From the NCBI RefSeq assembly GCF_025369935.1, contig NZ_CP104467.1, positions 2,797,001 through 2,861,000 of the forward strand: a stretch of 64,000 nt of DNA, in the 5' to 3' direction. Below the pieces are notes generated by a model. The model did not search any database. It saw only the letters and a program-made list of their open reading frames with translations, and was not told the origin of the DNA. Shown here in pieces: positions 46,303 to 55,500 of the stretch. The position numbers and the translations under genes were made by a program. Source of the stretch: Paenibacillus andongensis (lineage in GTDB: Bacteria > Bacillota > Bacilli > Paenibacillales > NBRC-103111). Positions within the stretch are counted from its first letter, which is position 1. Each line of letters opens with the position of its first letter.

Positions 46303-48609
46303 GTGCCCAAGTATTCCAGATTATTTCGAAGGTTTCTGATCTCTTATATCGTTATTTTGATCATCCCCAGCATCGCAGGCTATATGTCATACCGTACTTC
46401 GATCACAGTCACGCAATCGATTTCCATTGAGAATAATGTGACGCAGCTTCAAAAGAGCCAAGAGATTCTGGAACGCAGAATGGCCGAAGTTGAAAGTTTT
46501 ACGAGACAATTAGCTTTAAACCAAGACTTGAGTGTCCTTTTGAACGAAAAATTGGTCGATGATAAAGCAAATGTGTATGGGGTCTGGAAAATAACGAGAG
46601 ATATTAAGGCCTACAGCCAAACGAATGATTTTTTGAAGCAATTCTATATTTATTTGACGAATTTTAACGTTGTTGTGACACCAGGCAATGCTTATTTTCG
46701 CCCTGAGCATTATTATCAGACTTCCCATTACAGCAATCTTTCCTTGGATGAATGGAAAAAAACGGTACTAGAGAAAACGCATAGAAGCGAAATTATGCCG
46801 CTGAGTCCGTTTGTCAATAACGGCGTGCAAACCTCAGTCGTTACCTTTATGCAATCGCTCCCATTAGACAGCTTCGGTGATTCTCCACCGGCCACGGTTG
46901 TCACCATTATTGATGAACAAACGATCAACAGTGTTTTGTCTGGGTTAAGAGATCCGAACGGCGGTTGGACGCATATTAGCGATTCGGAAGGACATACCAT
47001 TAGTTTGCAGGGGATTAGTCAACTGGAAATGGATCACTTATCCGCTGATAGCCGCTTCGATAAAGGGAAAGTCAGTCAATTCTATGACGATGATCTTGTG
47101 ATACGGATACAATCCAAATCAACGGGATGGGTATACAGCACAGGCATTCCAAGATATGTCCTCATGGAGAATGCGAATAAAATCAAGTACATCACTTGGT
47201 CAGTGACCGGTGTTGCTATATTGATCGGACTCTTTGTTGGATTTATGCTGTCATATCGAAATACGGCCCCGATCAATAGGCTGCTTAGTGTGATGAAAGA
47301 GCAGTTTGGCAAGGAAGCAACGACTGAACGCAATGAATATGATTTCTTGCAGGGGAATATATCGAGTATCATTACCAACAATAAGCGCCTGGAGTCTGAG
47401 CTTAATCGGCAGCTGCCATTAATCCGCGATGCCTTTTATAAAAGGTTAATTGCGGGAGAATTTCAATCGAGGGAAGAATTGATTTCTGCTGCCGCGCAGG
47501 CTGATACAGGGCTTAATATGAATGCCGGATATACGGGTATTCTGCAAATCAATGGATACTCCGGTATGGAAAGCGTTGAAATTCTCAACGAACTGAATGC
47601 GGCCAGACTCATCCTGAAACAGATTTTAATGGATTCAGGCAGCCGCCTGCATGTTCATATGACGGATTTGGGTTCAGATCGCATAGTCACTCTATTTACA
47701 TCGGGAGAAAAAGATGAAGGTGAAGAAGTTGGCAAGGAAGATATCGAGCAGCTCGTGGCGAATCTAGCTGATCTGGCCTTTACCGATTATCGAATTACCA
47801 TCACAGCCGCACTAAGCGATCCTTTTTCCTCTGTCATGGAGATCAGCCGTTCCTATGAGCAAGCCAGACAGGCCTTAGAATACGCTGTATATATGAATAG
47901 AAAAGGAATAGTTTGGTACAGTGATACACGAGTAGAGAGTAACACGTATTATTATCCAATCGATGTGGAGCTGCGATTAATTAGTACGATTAGGGCCGGC
48001 GATGTGGATGAAGCCGAGCGGATTGTTAAGTCGATGATCGAGCAAAATACGGAAAATCGAGAACTTTCTGTGGAGATGAAGCATCAGTTCATCGGTGAAG
48101 TGAAAGGAACGCTGCTTAAACTACTCGACCAGAAGGCTCTCATGGAATCCCCGATGTTCGAGAAAATCAAAAATCGGATCATTAGCATCCAAGCCACTGA
48201 AGCCATGGAACTCATTTCGCGTGAAATTAATGAGATTATCTCAGCCATGTGCGGTCTCATCATGAGTAAAAAGAACGATGCACACATTAAAACCGTGAAG
48301 CAAATTAATGATTATATCGCTGAAAAGTATTCAGATCCCGATTTAAATCTGTACCGGATAGCTGAGATTGTAGAGCGTCCAGAAAAATACATCTCCCAAT
48401 TATTTAAAGAGGTAACGGGGACGAATTTATCCGATCATCTAGAAAAAGTGAGAATGGACCACGCAGCGACTCTTTTAAAAAGAAACCAATATAACGTGGA
48501 TGAAATCGCTTCGCATGTTGGTTATAACAGTTCACATTCCTTCCGAAGGGCGTTTAAGCGAGTGATGGGCGTATCCCCCAGCTCGTTCAGACAGTCCCCA
48601 GGAGAATGA
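46303..48609 (+). CDS. Membrane-anchored AraC-family regulator (YesS-like)
   Basis: About 768 residues. Transmembrane helix near residues 10-30, an extracellular sensor domain to about 290, and a second helix YITWSVTGVAILIGLFVGFM. Cytoplasmic linker, then an AraC double helix-turn-helix (about 670-765; DEIASHVGYNSSHSFRRAFKRVMG). TTG 46297 is 2 bases from the ribosome site; GAAGGGAG lies 8 bases before GTG 46303, so GTG is chosen. It sits just before an LplB/LplC/lipoprotein importer. Shared repeats in both promoters suggest it activates itself and that importer. Confidence 0.88.
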   Translation: MPKYSRLFRRFLISYIVILIIPSIAGYMSYRTSITVTQSISIENNVTQLQKSQEILERRMAEVESFTRQLALNQDLSVLLNEKLVDDKANVYGVWKITRDIKAYSQTNDFLKQFYIYLTNFNVVVTPGNAYFRPEHYYQTSHYSNLSLDEWKKTVLEKTHRSEIMPLSPFVNNGVQTSVVTFMQSLPLDSFGDSPPATVVTIIDEQTINSVLSGLRDPNGGWTHISDSEGHTISLQGISQLEMDHLSADSRFDKGKVSQFYDDDLVIRIQSKSTGWVYSTGIPRYVLMENANKIKYITWSVTGVAILIGLFVGFMLSYRNTAPINRLLSVMKEQFGKEATTERNEYDFLQGNISSIITNNKRLESELNRQLPLIRDAFYKRLIAGEFQSREELISAAAQADTGLNMNAGYTGILQINGYSGMESVEILNELNAARLILKQILMDSGSRLHVHMTDLGSDRIVTLFTSGEKDEGEEVGKEDIEQLVANLADLAFTDYRITITAALSDPFSSVMEISRSYEQARQALEYAVYMNRKGIVWYSDTRVESNTYYYPIDVELRLISTIRAGDVDEAERIVKSMIEQNTENRELSVEMKHQFIGEVKGTLLKLLDQKALMESPMFEKIKNRIISIQATEAMELISREINEIISAMCGLIMSKKNDAHIKTVKQINDYIAEKYSDPDLNLYRIAEIVERPEKYISQLFKEVTGTNLSDHLEKVRMDHAATLLKRNQYNVDEIASHVGYNSSHSFRRAFKRVMGVSPSSFRQSPGE

Positions 48610-48645
48610 AAATCCTAATCGCTTAGGCGGTTAGGATTTTTTCTG
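48609..48645 (+). terminator. Terminator after AraC regulator gene
   Basis: AAAATCCTAA (48609-48618) and TTAGGATTTT (48631-48640) with inner CGC/GCG pairing, followed by T. Confidence 0.8.
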
Positions 48646-48710
48646 TCTTACAAGGCTGTTGAGGGAAAAATGGCCGTTCGTATAGGAAAAATGTCCGCTG
48701 AATTCGGGTT

Positions 48711-48792
48711 ATTTGTTCGTAAAACGACGCAATTGTACCTATACTGCAGCCACAAAAGCCCCCTATAATCAGCCATATAGAAAGCGCTAACA
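48711..48792 (+). promoter_or_regulatory. AraC direct repeats, -10 and cre box before importer operon
   Basis: ATTTGTTCG (48711) and AATTGTACC (48731) are 20 bases apart. TATAAT is at 48764-48769, and AGAAAGCGCTAACA (48779-48792) is a cre box. ACGACnCAATTGTACCTAT is shared base for base with the promoter at 46115, with the same 9-base gap from -10 to cre. Confidence 0.65.
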
Positions 48793-48823
48793 TAACGGCG
48801 TGAGGAATTTAGGAGGGAGCATT

Positions 48824-49789
48824 TTGGAAAAAGGAATGGTAATCGAACGCAGCAGAGTGGTACCAAAAGAGCGCGGAGGCCTCCTCACAGCAGCGGCAAA
48901 GAGTTTTAGAAAACACTGGCAATTATATCTTATCGTCATTCCGCCAGCCTTGTTTTTCCTTATTTTTAAATACTATCCAATGTTGAATGCCGTCCTAGCT
49001 TTTAAGGATTACAACGTCACGAAAGGGATATGGGGAAGCCCATGGGTGGGATTCAAACATTTTAAGTTGTTTTTTGATAATCCGATTTTCTGGACGTTAA
49101 TTAAAAATACACTCCTCATTAGCGGATACTTGCTAATCGTCGGATTTCCAATTCCGATTTTGTTAGCCTTAGCGCTTAATGAAATACGCAACGGCAAATT
49201 TAAGCGGTTTGTTCAATTAGTATCGTTTGCACCTTATTTTATATCCACCGTCGTTATGGTATCTATTATCATGCTTTTTCTAGCACCACGGTTAGGCTTT
49301 GTGAATGTCGCGATGAATCATTTCGGAATGGGATCTATCAATTTTCTCGGGGAACCCGGCATGTTTCGTTCGATCTATGTGTGGTCGGATATTTGGCAGA
49401 CGGCAGGCTATTCGGCCGTTATCTTCTTGGCTGCGTTAGCGGGAGTCGATCCTTCGCTCTATGAGGCAGCCAAGGTTGATGGCGCTTCACGGTTTCAGAA
49501 AATCCGTCATATTGACTTGCCTGGCATCATGCCAACGATCACGATCGTTTTCATATTAAATGTAGGAAGTGTCATGTCGCTAGGCTTCGAAAAGATTTAT
49601 CTGCTGCAAAATCCGCTGAACAAGATAAGTTCCGAAGTGATTGCCACTTACGTGTATCAAATAGGTTTATTGAACGCGAACTATAGCTTTGCAACGGCGG
49701 TGGGATTGTTTAATTCCGTTATCAATTTAATTCTGCTGGTTGGTGTAAATATGGTGGCAAAGCGATTATCGAATACGAGTATCTGGTAA
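48824..49789 (+). CDS. Sugar ABC importer permease, LplB type
   Basis: CUT1 permease, about 321 residues, six membrane helices. It opens with YLIVIPPALFFLIFKYYPMLNAV and carries EAA loop YEAAKVDGASRFQKIRHIDL. A GTG at 48800 is in frame, but AGGAGG (48811-48816) is 7 bases before TTG 48824. Partner permease 20 bases downstream. No ATPase gene nearby, as usual for importers sharing an MsmX-like ATPase. Confidence 0.9.
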   Translation: MEKGMVIERSRVVPKERGGLLTAAAKSFRKHWQLYLIVIPPALFFLIFKYYPMLNAVLAFKDYNVTKGIWGSPWVGFKHFKLFFDNPIFWTLIKNTLLISGYLLIVGFPIPILLALALNEIRNGKFKRFVQLVSFAPYFISTVVMVSIIMLFLAPRLGFVNVAMNHFGMGSINFLGEPGMFRSIYVWSDIWQTAGYSAVIFLAALAGVDPSLYEAAKVDGASRFQKIRHIDLPGIMPTITIVFILNVGSVMSLGFEKIYLLQNPLNKISSEVIATYVYQIGLLNANYSFATAVGLFNSVINLILLVGVNMVAKRLSNTSIW

Positions 49790-49808
49790 ATAATGGAGGA
49801 ACCAAACG

Positions 49809-50705
49809 ATGAATACGATGAAAACGACGATTAGAGATTCGGTTGGCGATAAACTATTTTTGATTAGCATCTACGTGATACTGAGCCTCCTATTAGTTGT
49901 CGTCTTATATCCGCTTATTTATATTTTTAGCAGCTCGTTCAGCAGTCCGTCGGCGGTAACTTCAGGCCGTGTGTGGCTGTGGCCAGTAGATTTTTCACTT
50001 AAGGGATATGCAAGTATCATAGAGAATCCGAAAATCGTGACAGGCTACGCCAACTCTCTATTTTATACGGCTTCCGGAACGATCATTAGTGTAGCGCTTA
50101 CGATCATGATTGCTTATCCCTTATCACGTAAAACGTTATTCGGAAGAAATATGCTGATGATGCTCATTACATTCACGTTGTTATTTAGCGGAGGATTGAT
50201 TCCTACTTACTTGGTTGTGAAGCAGATGGGGTTAATCGATACCAGATGGGCCTTATTGATTCCAAACGCGATATGGGTATGGCAAGTGATCATTGCAAGA
50301 ACGTTCTTCCAATCCTCGATTCCAGATGAATTAATTGATTCGAGTGAAATAGACGGATGCAGCGATATCAGGTTTATGTGGAGTGTCGTGGTTCCGTTAT
50401 CGAAACCAATCATAGCTGTTCTGTTCTTGATGTACGCTGTGGGTCAATGGAATTCTTACTTCGATGCTCTTATTTATCTCAAAACCGCTAATCTATTTCC
50501 ACTCCAGCTCATCTTGCGCAGCATTATCATTCTTAACAATAGCTCAAATGCCACAGATGCTTTAAAACAGGTAGAAAGACAGCAGTTGGCAGAGCTTTTG
50601 AAATATTCACTGATTGTCGTGGCAACGCTTCCAGTACTCATCATCTATCCGTTTGTGCAGCGCTATTTTGTTCAGGGGATGTTGGTAGGTTCTGTAAAAG
50701 GGTAA
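49809..50705 (+). CDS. Sugar ABC importer permease, LplC/YtcP type
   Basis: CUT1 permease, 298 residues, six membrane helices, divergent EAA loop IDSSEIDGCSDIRFMWSVVV, C terminus PFVQRYFVQGMLVGSVKG as in LplC/YtcP proteins. AATGGAGG precedes the ATG. Forms the channel with the preceding gene; the lipoprotein follows 121 bases downstream. Confidence 0.91.
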   Translation: MNTMKTTIRDSVGDKLFLISIYVILSLLLVVVLYPLIYIFSSSFSSPSAVTSGRVWLWPVDFSLKGYASIIENPKIVTGYANSLFYTASGTIISVALTIMIAYPLSRKTLFGRNMLMMLITFTLLFSGGLIPTYLVVKQMGLIDTRWALLIPNAIWVWQVIIARTFFQSSIPDELIDSSEIDGCSDIRFMWSVVVPLSKPIIAVLFLMYAVGQWNSYFDALIYLKTANLFPLQLILRSIIILNNSSNATDALKQVERQQLAELLKYSLIVVATLPVLIIYPFVQRYFVQGMLVGSVKG

Positions 50706-50826
50706 CTGAAAGAGGGATACCGTGTCTTATTGAAGAATTGAAAGGGGTGATTGACTAAAAACATAGCGTCTAAGGAGTAAACGATAGATAAGCAAACTAG
50801 TCAATTCAAAAAGGGAGCGGATTCAA

Positions 50827-52506
50827 TTGAAAAGAAGATCGGTTAGTAGCTTGGTTTTCATCTTGATGTTCAGTATGGTTCTTGCCGCATGTTCAAGTAA
50901 AGTGGAGACTCCGGCATCGCCAAGTCCTTCAACAGGTACAGCATCGCCGAGTGCAGCACCAGCGGCGGCTAAGCCCGTAGAAATAAGTGTCTTTGCTCAA
51001 CAGGCTAACGATATGGATTTGAAGACGAACCTGTTCACGAAACATTTGGAAAGCAAATTTAACGCTAAATTTAAGTTCGAAATCATTCCTTATGATGGTG
51101 CGAAGGAAAAACGGCAAATCTCCTTAGCGAGCGGCGATTATCCAGAGGCGTATATCTTAACGGCCTATATCGACCAATTCTCGCAAGCTGATCTTCTCAA
51201 GTTCGGTAAGCAGGGCGTACTGCTTCCATTGAATGATTTGATCGACCAGTATGCGCCTAATATTAAAAAGGCGATGGAGAAGGATCCAACGCTCAAAAGC
51301 TTCATTACAGCGCCAGATGGAAAAATATACGGACTTGGCTCTTATACGCAATGTTTCCACTGTTCCTACCCGAATAAAATGTGGATCAATACAAGTTGGT
51401 TGAAAAAATTAAACCTCGAAATGCCAAAAACGACCGAAGATTTCAAGAAAGTGCTTCAAGCTTTCAAGAAGAACGATCCGAACGGCAACGGTAAAGCAGA
51501 CGAAGTTCCGCTCAGCGGATCCATTGAGGACTTCGGTGTACGTGTCATTCCATTCCTGATGAACGGCTTCATCTATGATGACGACCGGAATTACCTGAAC
51601 TTAGTTAACGGTAAAGTGGATACTGCGGCCAATAAGCCGGAATGGAAAGAAGGACTTGCTTATATTAAATCCTTGTACGATGAGGGCTTGATCGATCCAG
51701 GTGCTTTTACGCAAAATGCCGAAGCCTTTAAGAAAATTGGCGAGAACGCTGGCGGACAAATTCTAGGTGCAGGCGCGGGCATGCATCCAGCCATCTTCGT
51801 TAACATTGATAAAGGAAACAAAAATTCAGCTGATTATAATCCCGTACCTCCGCTCACAGGACCGCATGGTTCATTAGCAACGCATGATGGAGGCGGTTTA
51901 ACTCCGGGTGCGAAATTCGTTTTAACGAATAAAGCAAGCAAAGAAGCACAAATCGCACTCATCAAAATGGTTGATTATATGTATACGACAGAAGGACAAA
52001 CGAACGCAGCATCCGGTATGGAAGGCATTGATTGGAGAAAACCGAAAGATGGCGAAGTGGCGCTAGGCAAGGGAGTTACCCCTCAAATTGCAACGATTCC
52101 AACTGTAGATGGGCAGCCTCCTCGTAATGCCGGATGGAGCGGTATGGGTCACTTCTACCAGCCGAAAGAGTACAGAGACAGCTTCGTACAAGGGACGGAT
52201 GTTTACGACTCAGCCAACTACGAACGCAGACTGTACGATGCGACGCTCTTGTATCAAGGTCATGAACCGAAGGAACTATTCCCGATGTGGGCGATTTGGA
52301 TTGATCCAGCTCTCACTGACGAAGCAAGCATTCTGCAAACAAACATTAAGAACTATATTGATCAAAGTTCGCTTCAATTTATTACAGGGAATAAGGATTT
52401 GACGAAGGATTGGGATGCTTATGTGAAGGGTCTCGAAAACTTGAAAGTCGGCAGATACCTTGAAATTCTGCAAAAGGCTTACGATACGGCAGCAATAAAA
52501 AAATAA
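50827..52506 (+). CDS. Extracellular solute-binding lipoprotein (LplA type)
   Basis: 559 residues; signal ends LAAC (Cys about 21) with a Pro/Ser/Thr/Ala linker after it. Large LplA-type oligosaccharide-binding protein with the DPNGNGKADE loop typical of this group. The start is TTG with GGGAG (50813-50817) 9 bases upstream. A strong terminator follows before the GH27 gene, so lipoprotein output probably exceeds GH27 output. The GH27 product downstream suggests galactose-containing glycans as ligand (inference). Confidence 0.89.
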   Translation: MKRRSVSSLVFILMFSMVLAACSSKVETPASPSPSTGTASPSAAPAAAKPVEISVFAQQANDMDLKTNLFTKHLESKFNAKFKFEIIPYDGAKEKRQISLASGDYPEAYILTAYIDQFSQADLLKFGKQGVLLPLNDLIDQYAPNIKKAMEKDPTLKSFITAPDGKIYGLGSYTQCFHCSYPNKMWINTSWLKKLNLEMPKTTEDFKKVLQAFKKNDPNGNGKADEVPLSGSIEDFGVRVIPFLMNGFIYDDDRNYLNLVNGKVDTAANKPEWKEGLAYIKSLYDEGLIDPGAFTQNAEAFKKIGENAGGQILGAGAGMHPAIFVNIDKGNKNSADYNPVPPLTGPHGSLATHDGGGLTPGAKFVLTNKASKEAQIALIKMVDYMYTTEGQTNAASGMEGIDWRKPKDGEVALGKGVTPQIATIPTVDGQPPRNAGWSGMGHFYQPKEYRDSFVQGTDVYDSANYERRLYDATLLYQGHEPKELFPMWAIWIDPALTDEASILQTNIKNYIDQSSLQFITGNKDLTKDWDAYVKGLENLKVGRYLEILQKAYDTAAIKK

Positions 52507-52523
52507 CGATCGATGAAGAAGTG

Positions 52524-52566
52524 GCCAGGTGTTTGTTCCAGAAATAAAGCACCTGGCTCTTTTTTA
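52524..52566 (+). terminator. Terminator between solute-binding protein and GH27 genes
   Basis: GCCAGGTG (52524-52531) pairs with CACCTGGC (52550-52557), followed by TCTTTTTT. It lies within the longest open frame of the GH27 gene and rules out that far-upstream start. Confidence 0.85.
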
Positions 52567-52596
52567 CGAATTTTAACACTAAAGGGGATGTATGAT

Positions 52597-55500
52597 GTGG
52601 GATATATGATTAAGAAGACTAGATTATGGCTGCTGGTTTTTAGTTTCTTTATCACTTTGTTTGCTGTCTTTATTCCGAAGGATCAACCCGTACAGGCAGC
52701 CGATAATGGACTAGCTCAAAAACCCTACATGGGCTGGAGCAGCTACAGTATGCAAGTGTATAACAGCGGGAATTGGATTACAGCTGCGCAGATTATGGCG
52801 CAATCTGATGCTATGCATGCCATTTTGCAACCTCATGGTTACAATTATATCAATGTAGATGCAGCTTGGAATGGCAGCATGGATGAATATGGACGCCCGC
52901 AACCAAGCACCACTTTGTATCCGAATGGTCTTAGTGAGGTCATCAATCATGTACATAACAATGGACAAAAGTTTGGTCTCTATTTTATACCGGGGATGTC
53001 ACCGCAAGCGTACGACGCCAACTTGCCGATTTATGGTACCTCCTGCCACGCACAAGACATCGTGGTACTTCCACTAACTACGTCGGATTATTGGAATATA
53101 GGCTATAAAATTGACTTCTCTAAGCCATGTGCTCAGAGCTATATTAACTCCATTGCCGATGAGATTGCCTCATGGGGTGTTGATTTTGTAAAATTCGATA
53201 GCGTAACACCGGGCTCTGGACATAATGACACGTCTATTGATGCTCGCGGTGATGTCAAAGCGTGGTCACAGGCACTCGCCCCGCACCATATTTGGTTCGA
53301 GCTATCGTGGGCGCTGGATATTAACTACGTTGACACTTGGAAAAAGTATGCGAATGGATGGCGTGTCGACTGGGATATTGAATGTTATTGTGGAAAAGCG
53401 GGACTAACCAATTGGGCGAATATCGCAAGGCTATTTCCGCGAGCAGGTGAGTGGTGGCGTCACGCAGGTCCGGGCGGATGGAATAATTTCGATTCCTTGA
53501 ATATCGGTAACGGCGCCATGGACGGCATTACACCGGATGAGCGGCAGACAGCTATGACTTTCTGGGCCATCTCGTCGGCCCAATTATACACAGGCAATGA
53601 CTTAACCAATCTAGACGAGTTCGGCATTAAGCTGTTGACGAACGATGAGGCAATCGCCGTCAATCAGGCCGGTAAGCCGGCACATCCCGTATCTCTCGCA
53701 TCAGATCAGCAGGTCTGGTATGCGAACAACGGTGATGGTACGTATACCGTTGGATTGTTTAACCTGGGAAGCTCGAACGCGACGGTCAATGTCAATTGGA
53801 GCGATATCGGTTTAAGCGGAGCTGCCTCTGTACGTGATTTGTGGAGTCATAGCGATCTAGGTGTTTTTAACTCGAGCTTCAGTTCAGGGGATTTAGCGCC
53901 TCATGCTTCTCGTTTGTTGAAGGTTACATCACAAGGCGGCGTTTCCTCCATCAACGATGATGATACGGGAATTTCCTACACGGGCGATTGGCAGCGAAAC
54001 AGCAACAGGGGGCTGGGTGCCACGCAGAATCTTGCCATCACCGTGATTGATTCCCTGGCACAGAATAGCACGATCAGCCCGTCTACCGGGAACTTTGATA
54101 AAAATGTAACCGCTCAGACCGATGTAACGACTTCGATGACTTTGAATGGAAACACACTAAGTGGTATTTCGAATGATGGTGTAGACTTGGTGCTAGGCAC
54201 CGATTATACAGTTTCAGGTAACGCGGTCACGATCAAGAAAAGTTACCTTGCTGCTCAACCTGTCGGAACGACGCAGCTAACTTTCACTTTCAGTGCCGGA
54301 GCTAGACCGATTCTAGACATTGCAGTGAGTGACACTTCGCCTAAGAACAGCACGATCCTTCCATCGACTCGAAATTTTGACAAGAAGACAGCGCTGCAAG
54401 CGGATGTTACAACTACAATGACACTAGACGGTAATCAGTTGAGTGCTATAACGAATGGTGGAACACCGCTTGTATTCGGCACCGACTATACCGTATCTGG
54501 CAATACGATAACGATCAAGAAGGAGTACCTAGCTCTACAACCGCTCGGGACAACGAACTTGCTCATTTCCTTCAGTGCCGGAAATCCGCAAACGCTTGCC
54601 ATTGTTGTAAGCAACACCTCTCAGGGCGGTTCAATTGCCATCAATAACGACGACTCGGGGATTACGTATTCGACCGCTTGGCAGCGAAGTACGAATCGAG
54701 GACTAGGCGATTATATGAATGATGTGCAGTTCACGGAGAGGAATAATGAATACTTTGAATATGCCTTTACCGGAACGGGCATTGAATACATTACTGAAAT
54801 GGATTCATCACAGGGCGATGTCGATGTTTACGTGGATGGTGTATTTAAACAAACGATTAGCACGTACAATTCGAGCCGTTTAGCCCTACAACCCGTCTAC
54901 GGAATTTCAGGACTATCCAGCGGTCAGCATACGCTCAAGGTTGTGAAAAAATCAGGTTCTTACATGCTCCTTGATAAATTGCGAATACTCATCGCTGATC
55001 TGATTAATCCCGTTGCGGGAAGCTTTGATAAAAAGACAACGGCACAGGCAGACGTAACGATTACTCTGACACCAAGCACCTATACGTTCAACGGCATAGC
55101 AAACGGAGCAACGACATTGGTTGCTGGTACCGACTACACGTTATCGGGTAACGTCGTAACAATCAAGAAGGAATACGTCGCAGCTCAACCTATTGGCTGG
55201 ACGGATCTGACTTTCTCCTTCAGTGGGGGAGCCACCCAGACGCTTGCCATTTCAGTAATCGATAGTTCAACAACGATTACGCCGATTTCTGTTAACGATA
55301 CCGATCCGGGCATTGTGTATACAGGCTCTTGGGGCTATAGCTACAATCGGGGACTCGGAGATTATCACGATGATGTTCATTATTCCGAGGCTAACAACGA
55401 TTACTTCGAGTATGCTTTCACGGGAACGGGCATCGAATTGATTACGGAGAAAGATAATTCGCAGGGAGATATCGATATTTATGTAGATAACGTGTTCCAG

